From assembly GCA_020650975.1 (NCBI GenBank), contig JAIPMN010001300.1, forward strand, positions 33,961 to 97,960: a stretch of DNA of 64,000 nucleotides, written 5' to 3'. The DNA is from Apostichopus californicus. Taxonomy: Eukaryota; Echinodermata; Holothuroidea; Aspidochirotida; Stichopodidae. Of this stretch, positions 25,201-38,838 are shown in pieces. Position numbers and translations under genes: made by a program. Positions within the stretch are counted from its first letter, which is position 1. Each line of letters opens with the position of its first letter. The notes beneath the pieces were generated by a model. It saw only the letters and a list, made by a program, of their open reading frames with translations, did no database searches and had not been told where the DNA came from.

Positions 25201-28200
25201 TTTCACACACTTACAGACACGCTGTAGTTAGATTCCATTATGAGAAGGGGATGTTACAAAATGCTCTATTAATGATGACTATTAATGATATTTTCTGCCA
25301 AAGTATTAATGTTTATTAATGGGGTAGAGACTGTCTTTATTAATGTATCATCCAGTGTTACTAGAAGACCCATAATGTTATGTACAGTACCATGTAGTTT
25401 AAGAGACCGTTACGACTACACCAAGTAGCTCTTTTGACAAAACGTACGTCCGCACTGTCTGCAGTCTCCAGTCGAAAAAGTAACAGAGGACTAGACTCCA
25501 TGCGTGCAGTTACAAACCCTCAAATTGTCCAGTGAAATTAATAATCTTATTAGGAAGGACATACATATATATCCTGTGCAAATGAAATATTTGATTGCAG
25601 AGTAACCTGCAAGAATGAAAATAACCAAAAAGATAATTTGATCGAGGTATATTATGCACATGTTGTAAGTAAGGTAAAATATTGCATAGCTCTCTGCTTG
25701 TTTTTCCAATACTGGAATTATGACATATTGTGTGTAAACTTAGGTTGCCGAGGCTACTTTAAGTCCCTGTTGTTTGGCTATAAAACAGATAATCTTCAAG
25801 AAATGATCTTTGATCCAAAGATTTCATTGGGTCATCATGTCATTAAACAAAGACATATTTCAGTGAGGGATCGGTAGCTAGGCGTCCTACAATACTTATA
25901 ACTGTTTAGCGAGTTTCAAGTTCACATCAAGGTCAGGATTATTAGGTATACCTGTATAAACTCAACAACGGGCTGTCACAGGTTGGTGCTTTAGAAAGAA
26001 ATGAAACAGCTCGTTGAAGAGAAACAGCTCGTTGAAAGTCATGGTGGTTGGTGTCCACCAGTATTGTCATAGGAAAATTCTCACAGTTTTTCTCATGACA
26101 CCTTAATTAAAATCCTGCTATTCTGTACTTAAACACTACCAGTATTGTATGTAACTATATATAGTAAAGTACTTGCACTTATAAATAACTGAATTCATAA
26201 TGAGGCATGCCTTTATATTGTGCAGCCTTTTGTGTTGGTTTTGGCTGAATCTTCAACAAAAATCCCCCCAAAAATCCCATAATACAGCAGAATAGTTTTG
26301 TTTCAAGTAATGAAGAACATTTCAAAGCTTTTAACAGTTTCCAACTGGCTTTATATGTGATTAATGTTCAACGCAAATGTATGTGTCTGGGTGACAGCAT
26401 GATTAGTTGAACAATAGTAAGACGTTAATGCTCAATGCATGATGTAACTCTGATGAGGTGAGAAAATCTTGAAGAGTGTACTAGTATGATTTATTATATA
26501 CTTAGCTCCTCTCTCTTACCCGTCCCCAGTATAACTTATGCACTTTTCCTCAACCTACTGTACCCTACTGAAATGGGTGATGTTTTAGCACTGCGCCCCC
26601 TATCCACATCTCCGGCTCCACCCACTTTCTCTTCGTTTCGAATGTACCATTTTCTGGAGTGAACCTGTCAACAAGTTTCCCACAGACTTTTCAACCCTGG
26701 AACATGGACTTAGTTCTTTTCTCCCATTGCAGTGATATATAGCAGCTCAATTAATTGTTTATTTCTACCTTTAGCTTGAATTATCCTCGGAAGGTTTGGT
26801 AAAAAATTACCGTAAGTTGAGAAGGATACGTATATAATATGCAAAAAACCCAGCTTGAAAGAGATAGAAGTTTCTATTGATCTACAAAGCAAAGACAATC
26901 AGCTTGATAACTAAGCTTGCACACTGTGTCCGGCGAAAGTAAAATTATCATGAATAAGGAAATTCTTTGCAGTAAAATGACCAGGCTCTCCATGTTTCCT
27001 ACCTTAGCAAACCATTCTGTGTATCCTGCTATGTGTGGTGAGCTGCTATTGAATATATAGTCTAGATAGATACATTTATTCAGGTTATGCTTATTGATTT
27101 TACTGGGACTACAGTATGTGCATGCATCCTATGGTTGTTTACCGACGATGCACGCTTCCGGGGGAGCTTTTGTTACATAAAAAGTTAATTGCATCCGTTG
27201 AAAATGATGTATAACTGTATTGGTATAATAATTTTGGATGGATAATATTATCATTACAAAAGGCACACTGAAAATTAGCATTACAGGATGCCTCCCAAAG
27301 AGATAGAAGACTTGCTCGGTACAGTACTACAGTAGCGCCAAATTTAATGCACTCGGACAATCAACATGTGCAGAAGATTCATCGTTAAAAAGTGGGGTGC
27401 AGCTGTCGATGAAATGGAAGGGGAGGGTGCTAAGAAGCAGGCTGAGGGAGAGGAGAAGTAAATAACAAGTCTTCTAATACAGCACTATGAGAAAAATAAG
27501 CAGAATGCAGGGTTTTTGAAAAAAAAAATTATAATTTTCTCATTGGTAAACTCTATCAATGCATTTGAATTGCACTGTATAGCTAGCACTTGTAAACTTG
27601 AATGTCTCGCTTCAATGGTGGCTACTTGCCTTTGCTATCTAAAACTAATAGTTAATATGTATGTGCAGAAACTGAGAGATCTGTATCAGTTTCAATCACT
27701 TTTTCCAAGGACAAAAAGTATGTATGTTTCTAAATTTTCCCTTAAATACAAGAAATAAGGTATTCAGGACTTCTGCAAGCAAATTTGTCCATGGATTAAA
27801 GTTTGAATCTTCGAGAAAATTTTCTTGTATCATACAAATTCACATCATGATAATTATTGAAATATATTATAAATAAATATATTATAGAAATTCAGGCTGT
27901 TTACCGACAAATTGCCAGTGGATTTTGCTATTGCTATTTTCCTGCTGGTAGAGATTAATAACTTTAACATATCACACTATAATAAGACACGGTAACCATC
28001 ATCAGTCAAATATTTGCATAATTTTGGATCCTAACATGTGACCCTCATGACTGCTTGTTTATCTGCAAATGTTATTGGTCCGTTAACCCAAAAGCCAGTA
28101 CAGTGAATGACTTATGGGTATGCACTGTAACTCAGAAAATGTCATCAGGAATTGTTATTTTATGCAGCAGATGTTCTAAGCAGTTGCAAGTTTTGGCCAA

Positions 28201-30817
28201 TTTATAGCTAATTTTAATTGAGATTCTAAGCTCTGCAATGACAGTTTGTTTGTTTGTAACCAATGTGTCAAAGAGAGCTTGGTTTGTTCTTGAGCATTTT
28301 ATGAACTCCACAGGCGATACAGAGATCCTGCTAAACAGTACACTCCACTAGTTGCAGCGCTTTCACAACATACTAAGAATTTGTTGTCACTACACTGTAC
28401 TGTATATTTGGACATTTCTATTGCCATTTTTGCATTCAGGATGTAGATTTTGGCTGGTGTTCCTGGAATGAGGACATTTCCTTTTTATTGTACAAATCAG
28501 CCTAATCATCTGATGGGTAATATAATAAAGTTAAAGCGTATGTGTCAGTTTTAGAGATGGCTTTGTCCAACTGATGTGCGAGGAAAGGAAAGAAAATGGA
28601 AGGGGGAGGGAAGGGGAGGGGGAAGACCGGAAGAGAGGAGAGGAGAGAGGAGGCTTGGAAGAGAACTAGGAGGTACTGGCAGGAAGTTACTGCGGAAGGA
28701 ATCACAATATATTTGTGAATATCCTTCACAAAGAATGTTTTGTTACCAAGGTTTACTAAATATAGATGATTTACTTTTTGAGGAGTGGCTCTGCATGGAA
28801 TGTTCAATTGATCAGGGGTCATCATGTTGGATCAATTGAGGTCATTACATTGAAGATTGCAGATTTGACGGGGTGAATAGGTGGAATGTATTTTGATTTT
28901 TTTCTTAAAATGAACAGGTTGTACAGTTGTCAAACCATCTTTTAGCCTGGTTAGTTTTATTTTAATGGTTCTAAAAAAAAAAATAAGTTCATTCTTTTAA
29001 AACAGCCATAGTTGGGAGCAAAGTACCTGATTGTGATAACACAGATATGATAGTGTTGTATGCAGTGTTTGAATGCTCTACATAGTACAGTAGTACAGTG
29101 GATGACTATTAAGCAGATACTGTATATGGGAACTCTGGGATGTGCTTATTTAAGCGTTCGCCATATAAGAACATTAAATCTTTATAGCTCTAATGGGGTT
29201 GTAGCGACACGGTGATGTCTCTTTAGGCAATATTACATACTCCTATTGGGTAATTAATCACCTTGGCAGTCTCTACCAGAAGTGATTTGGTGCGCATTAT
29301 TACCTTCCAGTAAGGTAGCAAACTGTATATGTTAGGTCTTTCTAAACTCTTTTCAATGTTTCCGAAATACTTACAGTAGCATGATGCTTGGATGTTATAG
29401 TTGGCCACAGGAATTTACGAGTGATAATTTGAACATTATGAGTATAAATATATATTTATATGTATATATATATATGAGCTTCCATTCTTTATTGATCTAG
29501 TTCGCAGGTCATATTTTATCTGATACCACATACGTAGTAAAATGTAAAAATGGTAAGATTGCTTTTTTAAAGGCAGAAATGTGTACCAGTTTTTGTATGT
29601 CACTTGATGCATACTATCTTTCAGTCTTTTATGAGACATAAAATTTATAATCCCCAAAAACGATAACACAGATTGTGATTTGTGAATAATAATAATGTAT
29701 TCCCTAGAGTTAATGTTCAACATTTGGCATCAGGTCTGTCAGTGAAGGGAGTATGTTTTGGGTTTTGGTGTGTATGTATGTTTGTTCGTAATTTCCTCTT
29801 CTTTTCTTTATGATGGCCATAAAAACTTCCCTGTCAGCAAGACACAGTTTTGCACACCAGTCAGAAAACAAGATCTAAAAGAAAATCTGGTTTTATGTAC
29901 AACATGTTTTGTTTATTACAGTTCTGTCTGAAGATTATCAAGTGAACATTTTTTCTGATGATTTAAAATCATTGCTCAGCTCTGATGTTTTTCATTCCTC
30001 TGTTTCCTGAAGGAGTGACAGAGGTCTTGTAAAAACACCTCTCCTTTGCCCTCTGAGTGGGCCAAGTCTGTTCAAAGCCCCTCAATTACTCTGCCAGCTG
30101 TTACAGGACTTGTAAGGGTTTGTTATTCTCATTGTCTGGATGACTAGTGTACAGTAAAAGTTAATTGTGGATAGTAGATGATGTTATGTAAAATGTTATG
30201 TAAAATGTATGATTTAAGAAATTTTTTGAATTTCTTAGTCTGGAAAGGGACCACATGCTCAAAGGAACTTCTTATCACATATAAACACAATTCATTTTCG
30301 GTTACGTGGTAGTGTTACAGAGATTGGCATGGGTTTTGTTCCCTATGAACAGAGGCACAGGTTCCTCAGAGGCACTGTAGGTTCCTCAACTCGACATACA
30401 ATGCCCGTTGAAGTCAAGATAGTGGAGTGACCGAAAAATAACCATTTTCCGAGTTGAAATTTAAATGTTTGAAAAGCCAAATATTGAAGGAACATCATTA
30501 CTGTAGGTGAAACCCCCATCAAGTGCCTGATTACTTTAATCCTTGTCTACTGGTACAGTAGAAACTCTTCTTCTGATGTCTGGATCCATAATCCATTGTC
30601 ATACTGTAGGGAGGTTTCACATTTGAGCTACTGATAACAAAGGGTTTTAGAGTCCACACAATAAACTCATTTGAAACCCTGTCTGTGATATAAACTGCAT
30701 GCAAGTGAAAGTTTCTGTAAATAACTAAGCAGCTTTGTGTGAATCGCATACATTGTGAAATCATCATCTGGTGTCCCTTAGTCTGCTTCTGATCGGAGAG
30801 AGGCGGTTGGGTAGATG
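22245..30817. other. Long non-coding stretch
   Basis: No conserved exon recognised over 8.5 kb. Notable low-complexity parts: G-rich 23940-23975, a purine tract at 28577-28670 (almost only A and G), and (TA)n at 29445-29475. Open frames of 70-110 codons here lack family similarity, and I do not support them as genes. This is probably intergenic DNA or a large 5' intron. Confidence 0.5.
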
Positions 30818-31090
30818 AAATGATTTCTGACCAGTCCTGAAGAATATGAGCTCATCTTTTCTGGCCCCAAATCTAGCTTTTTCTTAAATTGCTAAAATAA
30901 CCTGTCAACTCAATTTCCTGGTAGGTTTTTGGCAGCACAAATTTTTCCCCTCACAAATGATTTCTGACCAGTCCTGAAGAATATGAGCTCATCTTTTCTG
31001 GCCCCAAATCTAGCTTTTTCATAAATTGTTAAAATAACCTGTCAACTCACTTTCCTGTAGGTATTTTGGCAGCACAAATTTTCCCCTTGA
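30818..31090. repeat. Tandem duplication, period about 137 bp
   Basis: Two adjacent copies begin AAATGATTTCTGACCAGTCC at 30818 and 30955 and continue with TCTGGCCCCAAATCTAGC, TAAAATAACCTGTCAACTCA and GGCAGCACAAATTTT. They differ at only a few positions, so the duplication is fairly recent. Confidence 0.95.
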
Positions 31091-32687
31091 GAATTTAAAT
31101 TTTAAAGTCTTCAAATTTAAGGCAAAATTTGAATACATATCAGTGTGGTAAAGTGCAAAAGAGGTCTACATGTGTGCACTGTCCTATATGATCTACAGTA
31201 CTGGACATATTTTAGCTCTTGGAGAATGCAATGGAACACTTCACACTAATAATTTCTATTTAGTTGTCTTTTTAGTATAGTATCCTTAAATCTTGGACAA
31301 TAGATTGTTGGGGTCAAACCAATAGTTTCCCTTGTAATTCAATGTGTGTCACTGAGATGAGGATCAGTAATAAAAGGGGAGTGTGTTTGACTGGAATCTT
31401 GTTTGAAAAAGCCCTGGCAAGTCAAATGCCCTATTTATATTTTGGTTTCGTTTTACCAGGCTGTTGCCATCGAAGGGTGTGTGTGTGTTTGTGTGTGCTC
31501 TAAACTTTAGAAGAAATCATGTAAGCAATTGGTAAAGGAATTGCTGTTTTATTTGTGTGGATTCACAAATTGTTGCCACGTGAAGACAAAGATGGTAATC
31601 TAATGTACACAATAACACCACGCTGACCGTATACGCTTACTGTGCACAGTTGAGCAAACCGGAGTGACATTTAGGTCTGTACATGTAATTTAGATCTTGA
31701 TCACCTCAGTTTAGAAGGTGCATACAGTATATTACTTCAACGTCGGTTTAGAATCGTAGGTCATAAAGATGGCAACAATAAATGGAAGAAAGAGAAGAAA
31801 AGAAGAAGGGAAAAATAAATAATTTGTGTAATATTTGTGGAGCGGGTGAAGGATGACTCTTAACTACTGTAGGTGTAAAGCGGTTCTTGTTGTATTTTGA
31901 TTTCATGGCTTTTGCTTACCAATGCTTCCTCCCTCCCACCCCCTTCCCTCCCACTCCCATCCCCCTCCCATCCCCCTCAATCCTCTGTTCATCTCTATTA
32001 GTTTGGTTTAAGTAGGGTTGGCCAGTGAGTGTAAGAGTTCCATCAGTTTGTTCCCCCCCCCCACCCCTCACTTTTTGAACAGTTTGGTAATAATTTGGTA
32101 ATCTCAAGTTTTGTATTTTTCTTATATTTCTTATTCATTGCTCGCATTCTTGCAGGTGTTCTCTTTCATAGACCTGCTAATTGAGCTGGTGAACTGTATA
32201 ATGACTTCTATCTTAATAGGCTAGTTACATCATAACTCAAACACTCTTAGTGTGTTTGTTGAACGTCATTAATAATTTTAAGAGGAAGCAGAACTGATTT
32301 TATCCTGATTTTATCCTGATTTTGGGTTTTTGTTTTCTTTCTTCAGTTGAGGCAAGTTTCAATTGAAACAATGAAAGCAAATCTCTTTAGTCGTTTAAAA
32401 CTTGTTGATTTCCTTCTCAAGTTCTTAACATGACGAGGAAATGTGTCGGGCACCACCTTTTTTTGCATGCAAAGCTTCCATAGAATAATAATCATGTGTG
32501 AACATTAATTTAGGTAAGATATTCCAGAATGAGTCTTCGTTGACTATTTGTAAGTTATCAGTTTGGTGACACTGCCAACAAAACCCCAACCAAACTCATA
32601 AAGATGCCTTATTGGGCAGGAATCTTCGATCAAATGACTTTTGATTACTGTCAAAATTTGACGAGTTTATGATCTTCTCCTCTGCAG
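31091..32687. other. Non-coding flank upstream of the first assigned DP exon
   Basis: Contains a C/T-rich tract at 31925-31985, poly-C at 32054-32064 and a TGATTTTATCC direct repeat near 32295. It ends with the pyrimidine-rich acceptor of DP exon 32688. No other exon recognised. Confidence 0.5.
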
Positions 32688-32867
32688 ATACAAACATCAC
32701 GACAGCCCAGCCTATCAAGGTGTCCTGTGGTAACGATGACATTATGAGCTTTTATCAGCAATCAGGGTTAGATAGCATGGTGAGAGAAACAGGAGTCCTC
32801 CAACCCACAGGAAAGTCATTCGTAACGGTCAAGGAGCAACAGTCATCAACAACACAAGTAACGAAAG
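32688..32867 (+). CDS. TFDP1: DP exon a (N-terminal region)
   Basis: A 180-nt exon with a pyrimidine-rich acceptor ending CTCTGCAG and donor AAAG|GTACGT. It encodes residues 1-60, including TAQPIKV and SFYQQSG, and leaves a one-base overhang that fits the next exon. The sequence is not strongly conserved with vertebrate DP; it is assigned by phase, open frame and Ser/Thr/Gln composition. An in-frame ATG at 32669 lies just before the acceptor, so an unspliced first coding exon starting there is an alternative, though the acceptor looks convincing. Confidence 0.7.
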
Positions 32868-35800
32868 GTACGTCGAAGATAGAACTCACAGAAACAAAAT
32901 GGCCGTCTGTCCAAAAAAAAAATCGGAAGCTGTTTTGAAATGTATGTGAGAAGGATTGTTAAATTAATTTCAAAATCTGATGGATTCCGGTTTATGATGA
33001 AGTTTGATGTTAGACTTTCGACTTCTGGCCTAGAATTTCCACAATTTTAACCACTTGCTACAAAAGGCCAGTACTACTTAAAAAGAAAGATACATCTACT
33101 GGATACAATGTTAGTTCTCAGTGGCATTTTTTCTGAAATTACAACACACATCAGTTACTACTGTAGAGGCTTTTAAGAGTAGCCCCAATATATTTTTATT
33201 TCTATTTATATTTATAAGTCAGGTACAGGAATCATGCCGATTCTTTGACTGATGATTGTTAACTGACTATTTAGCCTGTGGTTAAGTCCAGTGCCCCCCT
33301 CCCTGACTGTCAATAATTTCCAGTGCCCTCCCCCCTGACTGTCAAACGGCAAAATCGACCGACAATAAGCCAGTAAATAGCCATTATTTTGTGGCTTGTA
33401 CTGGGCGACATTGGGAATGCATTCATTCTCCATTGCATTATTTCACTACTTTATAAACTTATCTACCATTATAGGAATAGGTAAACCTTATACACCCGCA
33501 ACCACCCACATTCCCTCCACCCCCACCCCCACCCCCTCTGGTTTTAGATTGAAGCATTGTATTGTTGGTTGTGCCCTACTCTAATTATAATCACTCAGAG
33601 GATCTTTAAATCCGGCAAGTTTGACTTAAATTCTCTTTTGTCTTATGACTACAGTTATTCCTGCTATGTTACATGTGGTTCAGTCTCCAAAGGTAAAGCC
33701 ACAAATTCTTCCAAGAATCCAGTTAACCACATCGTCCTCGGCGCCAATGGTGAGTACATTAGAGACCCTTTAAAAGTATGTCTTTTGGGTCGGTCTCGTA
33801 TTTGTTTTCACCCGTTTGCATTTTCACAAGCCTGTTAAAAAGACTTGCGAAAATACGTCATTGTGGTGAGTTTGCTTTTAAAACGGTAATGTTATGCATA
33901 GAAACAGGATGTCGAGTCGAAAATAGACAATCTTGTGAAATGTGTACCTTGAGGTAATAATGTTTCGCAGCTTGCAACAATTTGGTAACATAACTCCTTC
34001 AGTGTGATACTGTCGAGTGCTAAGGTAAAGGATGCCTAACAATCAATTGGTTTTTACTGTTCTCTAGTTAGAAAAGGGAGGATTGGTGAGAGGGGGTGGG
34101 AGGGGAAGGGGGGAAGGAATGGAGGGGAGGGTGGAGTTACTGCTGTGTTGGGTTGGCATATCCACCTACCGTTTCAGAAATGTGAAGTTTTGGGCTATCA
34201 GGATTGGGCTGGGCTGGACCTTAGCTGTGCCACTGTACCATCAAAATGAGCAGATTCAAAATTGCGGTGTTAGTAATGCAATGGCAAGTAAAGCAGCACA
34301 ACACAGTGAAACATACAATCCCTCCTTATGGGGAATGGTGAAACAAGTATTTAGCCCAGAGCCATATTATGCAGGCAGCTTTACTGTGCACTACAGTTAA
34401 GTGTGCACATGAAGTTGTAAGGAATATCTACACAGCTTGTTAACTTAGATGCTGTAATACTAAATGTTCAATCCTACATTGTATGAAACAAACAGCAGAT
34501 AAACTGGGACAGGGATTTGAAATGTCAGAAGCGATCATCCGGCTCAGGGGAGGGAGGAGTCGGTGATGATGGTTGTGAAGGAATGTCCAATTAATTGGTG
34601 CTTTGTGTAATATAACCCTCAAACTTGCCATGCAACATGTGAACACTAGTAATAAGTATGCCCCGTTAGAGAGCAAAATCTCAAGAAAGATAAATATCCT
34701 CTAATGTGCCTCTTCCACCTGATAAACCGAGTGGGAGTCATTGATCGCTGAAATGTCAATCGGAAAATATTCTTGTCAGGTAAATTGTTTTAATTGGTTT
34801 GGTCACCTGGACATCTATACAGAGAAGGCACTGTTTCAGTCTGTAAGAATTGTTTGCCAGCAAGTCTCAGACAGCTTAAAATCTTGAAAATTTGTTTTTT
34901 CCAACTTTACCTCTCATGTGCCAGAAGGGAAAGAAACAGTTCCCCACGGTCTTGTTTTCAGTTCACTGTTCACCATCATGTCATTTTTGTTGAGGTGCAT
35001 GTAACTACTATTTTCACTGATATGCTTGTCTTGTGTTTGCTCAGATGGTGTATCAGAAGGAGTGCTTTAATATCATAAATTTCCCAAGAAACAAACAACC
35101 TATTTCTTGAGGTTTAACATACTGAAGTGTTTGTTGAGGTGTGGGTGTATGTTGTTTTTTTCTATTTCATAGTTTAATCTTGTCTGCTACAACCCTAAAA
35201 AGATTTGATTCAGAAACCCTATATGGGGTGAGTGATGATGGGTACATAACCTTTGGCATATCTGTTCAATTGGATTTGACTGTAAAAATTGTGAAAATGT
35301 AAAATACTGACATGTGTTAAAGAGTTGGTCCTCAATTTTGTACACAACTACTGAATGTACATTAAAGGAATTAGTCTTTTATCAGATCGGATTTTTCTTC
35401 CCTTTTGGACAAGGCTTGACGGTACTTTATAATATTCAAGGGTAGTTCATGCTTAATATTTATACAAAGCAGATCAGGGTTTATCTAGTACTGGGATTGC
35501 TTTCGATACTTCAGTCTAGACAGATTCCAGAACCTCACAGATGATTCAAAATATCTTCTTTGTTTTTGTGTGCACATGTTTGGTTTGGTCACAGCCCTTT
35601 GGCAGCTAGTTCAATACCTGGGTAATCATTTATTTATGTAACATCAGAGTACAAACAGCTCCGAAAGATTGCAATAAATAAATGATATCCAATGTACTGA
35701 ACTCTTTATGCAGTACATTTTGTTGCTAATTACCAAACCTAAGACCATGTTGTTGCTTGAAATAAGATTCTTGGTTGATCAGATTTTAACACCCACTTTC

Positions 35801-38800
35801 ACAAAATGAACGTTAGTCACTGACCGTAATAATTCCGCTTCAGACGTTGACATCTGGGAACTCTTTCATTCTTATCACTTTTAGTTTTGCCAAAATTGGT
35901 CATTGCTTGAATTAAACTTGAGGAATGGTGGAATGTTTAATAGTGCGTGCACAGTGTGAACACACAAAAATCCTTCATTTTCCCCCGTATGAATTCTTTT
36001 GAGGCACTGATATTATGGACTGTGTACCTACTGTAACTGAGTGCGTCCAGCCACTTTGAGTTAACAATTTGTACAGTGAAATTTGTTATTAATTAAGTAT
36101 TAATGATCTCCAACATTAATTTGTGGCTGTCAGTCATCCGTTGAAGTGAATGACAGAGTGTGACAGTGATATGTATTATAATATTTCATGTGACATAACT
36201 GTGAAATTGGTTATAGCAAATTGTCTGTCACTTTGTGAAAGATAGTGGCTCACCCAGTGTTTGAAGTCAATAGACTCCTGATGCACTTCTCCCCCCCCCC
36301 ATCCCTCTTCTCTCCCTCCCATCCCTCTATCTCCTTCCACTTGACTCCCCCCAGTGTAGCACCAAGTATATTAATAGGACAGACCACCCCCCTCCCCAAT
36401 GTAGAGCTGAGGAATGTGGGCTATGGAACACAGGACTGGTTTGAATCCGGTCCTAACTAGAAAAATAAATCTCCATTCCAAGGGAAGTTAATAATTTCCT
36501 CAGTGTTTCCTGGAGTTTAAATTCTATGAATTATATTTATTGTCTGATACCATTTAAACCAGGATGCTTGATAAGAATAGCCCCTAAAATAAAGCTGGTA
36601 TCACAGCTTGCATTCTATTTTACATTTCCTGGGGAGTGCTCGTACAATGGAACCGTGATATCCAGCTTCCTTTTACCTTTTCGAGCGAGAGCATAACCTT
36701 TGCAATGCGTTATGGTTACACCTGTTGGAAGTGTGTGTAATTTATCACATTGTTAATTTTCCTATACACAAAAAGATGAGGACTTGATCAAGTCTAAATA
36801 TGACATCATTCAAGCCACATGTGCTTCATTCAGTATGATATGTTTTTTGTTGATATCTGATAATGGTTTGATTTTCTGTAATGGAGATGGGGTTCTGCAA
36901 AATGCTGGATCTCAAGTATTGGAAGCTTTGTACACATCTAACGATGATGGTATGGGTTTCAGTGTCAAAACTTTTACCAATCAACCTTGAGAATATAGAG
37001 CAATAGAGTTTTTCTCAGCTTTTTTTTTTTGGGGGGGGGGGGGAGGAGTTGCTCTTCACAAGGATCTTCAGTATAAGCTAAAGATGTTGGATGGGTTTGT
37101 GTCCCCTTTAACTTTCTTTGCCTTATCAGCTGAACTGAAATTTGACACACTTTGGGGAAAAAGAACAAATTTCTTCTCATATATGTTTTCAAAAGTCATC
37201 ATAGAGTGCATACTTGGTTTCAGATGAGAACTTTTCCTGTGACTTTAAAAAAAAAAAAATAAAAGCCTCAAAGGTTCTGGTTTTTGAAACCTTAACGCTA
37301 CAACCAGAAATATGGTGGTCACATAGATTATCAGAAAATTATTATTTAATGTATATGAAGAGAACCCAGCAAAGGAGAAAAAAATGGGGGAAGGAACAGA
37401 ACTGTATTATGAAACTGGTGGAGATCCATGTAGCATGATTGTACTTTGTACCCTCTTACGTAACTCCGATTGTACCCTCTTACAATGTGTCCAATCACCT
37501 ACCACACCTTGTATGTTAATGCTCTTTTCATCCATGTTGCAGCAAATTCTCACAACACCACAAAGACAGGCATCTGCTACCACAATCCTCCAGGCTATCT
37601 CTACTGTCACACCCCAGCACATTCTCACCCAATCAGTGAACACCCCACAGTCAACATCATCAGACTGGGGAAGGTAAGAATTACATTATTGGTGCCCATA
37701 TCCCCTGCCCCATATCCTCTGCCCCCATATCCCCTGCCCCCATATCCCCTGCCCCAACCAAATATTCTACAATGACCAAAACTGGTCAAGATGCCGTTGG
37801 TAAGAGTACAAGACTGTAATCACAAAACTTGAGCACTGTCTTGTACTAGTATCCATTCTACATTTCTAAATTGCCCAAAGTATGAGAACACAGGTAGTTA
37901 TTCATGAGGGCCGGTACGTGTACAGGTGACTGTCGTATGTATGCTAGAATATGGCTAGGAGTATGCCTCCACCGCAAGTCATGACTGCACTATCGGTGTA
38001 TGTTTAATATGTATCATTCCTTGTGGGCATAGAGTACATGTATATATATAGAATATACATCATCATCATGCACAACATGGGTGTAGTGTTATGTTTGTGT
38101 TCATATATAAACTGTGGTATGAATTGGTTATATCCTGTTGAATGAGGACAATCTTGGATATATATATATATATACAAGGGCGGCGGAACCGGGGGGGGGC
38201 ACAGGGGGCACGTGCCCCCCACTTTTCCTCAGGTTAAAAATGTGCCCTTTTTCTACATAAAAATTTCTAAATAAAAAAGAGTTTACAAAGCGAAACCCAC
38301 GTCGAATGAAATATTTCGGGAAGTTTTAAATGTTTACTACCATAGGCGTAGGAGCCCAATTTGAATTGGGGGCTGTAACGACTTGCCCGAAAAATATAAC
38401 CAAAATTTTTCGCGCGCTCCGCGCGCGTTCAACATGTTAATGTGCATATCATATAGGCATGCGTCGGTAAATACATCGCATGCCAATAACATACAATCAT
38501 TTGCCGTGTTATTACTCTTCCATATTGGTTATAAATATTGGGAAAGTCGTTACAATAATAATGATCATAATAATATCAGTTTAGCCATTGAAAAACACAT
38601 AGCAAATTATTTTTCTTTCAGTAGGTGCCCGAAAAATTCTCAGCATATTGCCCGAATTTTCACAAAAAGTTTTTGGTTCAGGGGCTGCAGCCCCCCCCCC
38701 CCCCGCCTCCTACGCCTATGTTTACTACCACAAGGCTTCTAACATTCTAACAAAGTGCCCTTCGATGTTGGTGCCCCCCCAGATTAAAAGTGCTTCCGCC

Positions 38801-38807
38801 GCCCTTG

Positions 38808-38838
<31 letters not shown>

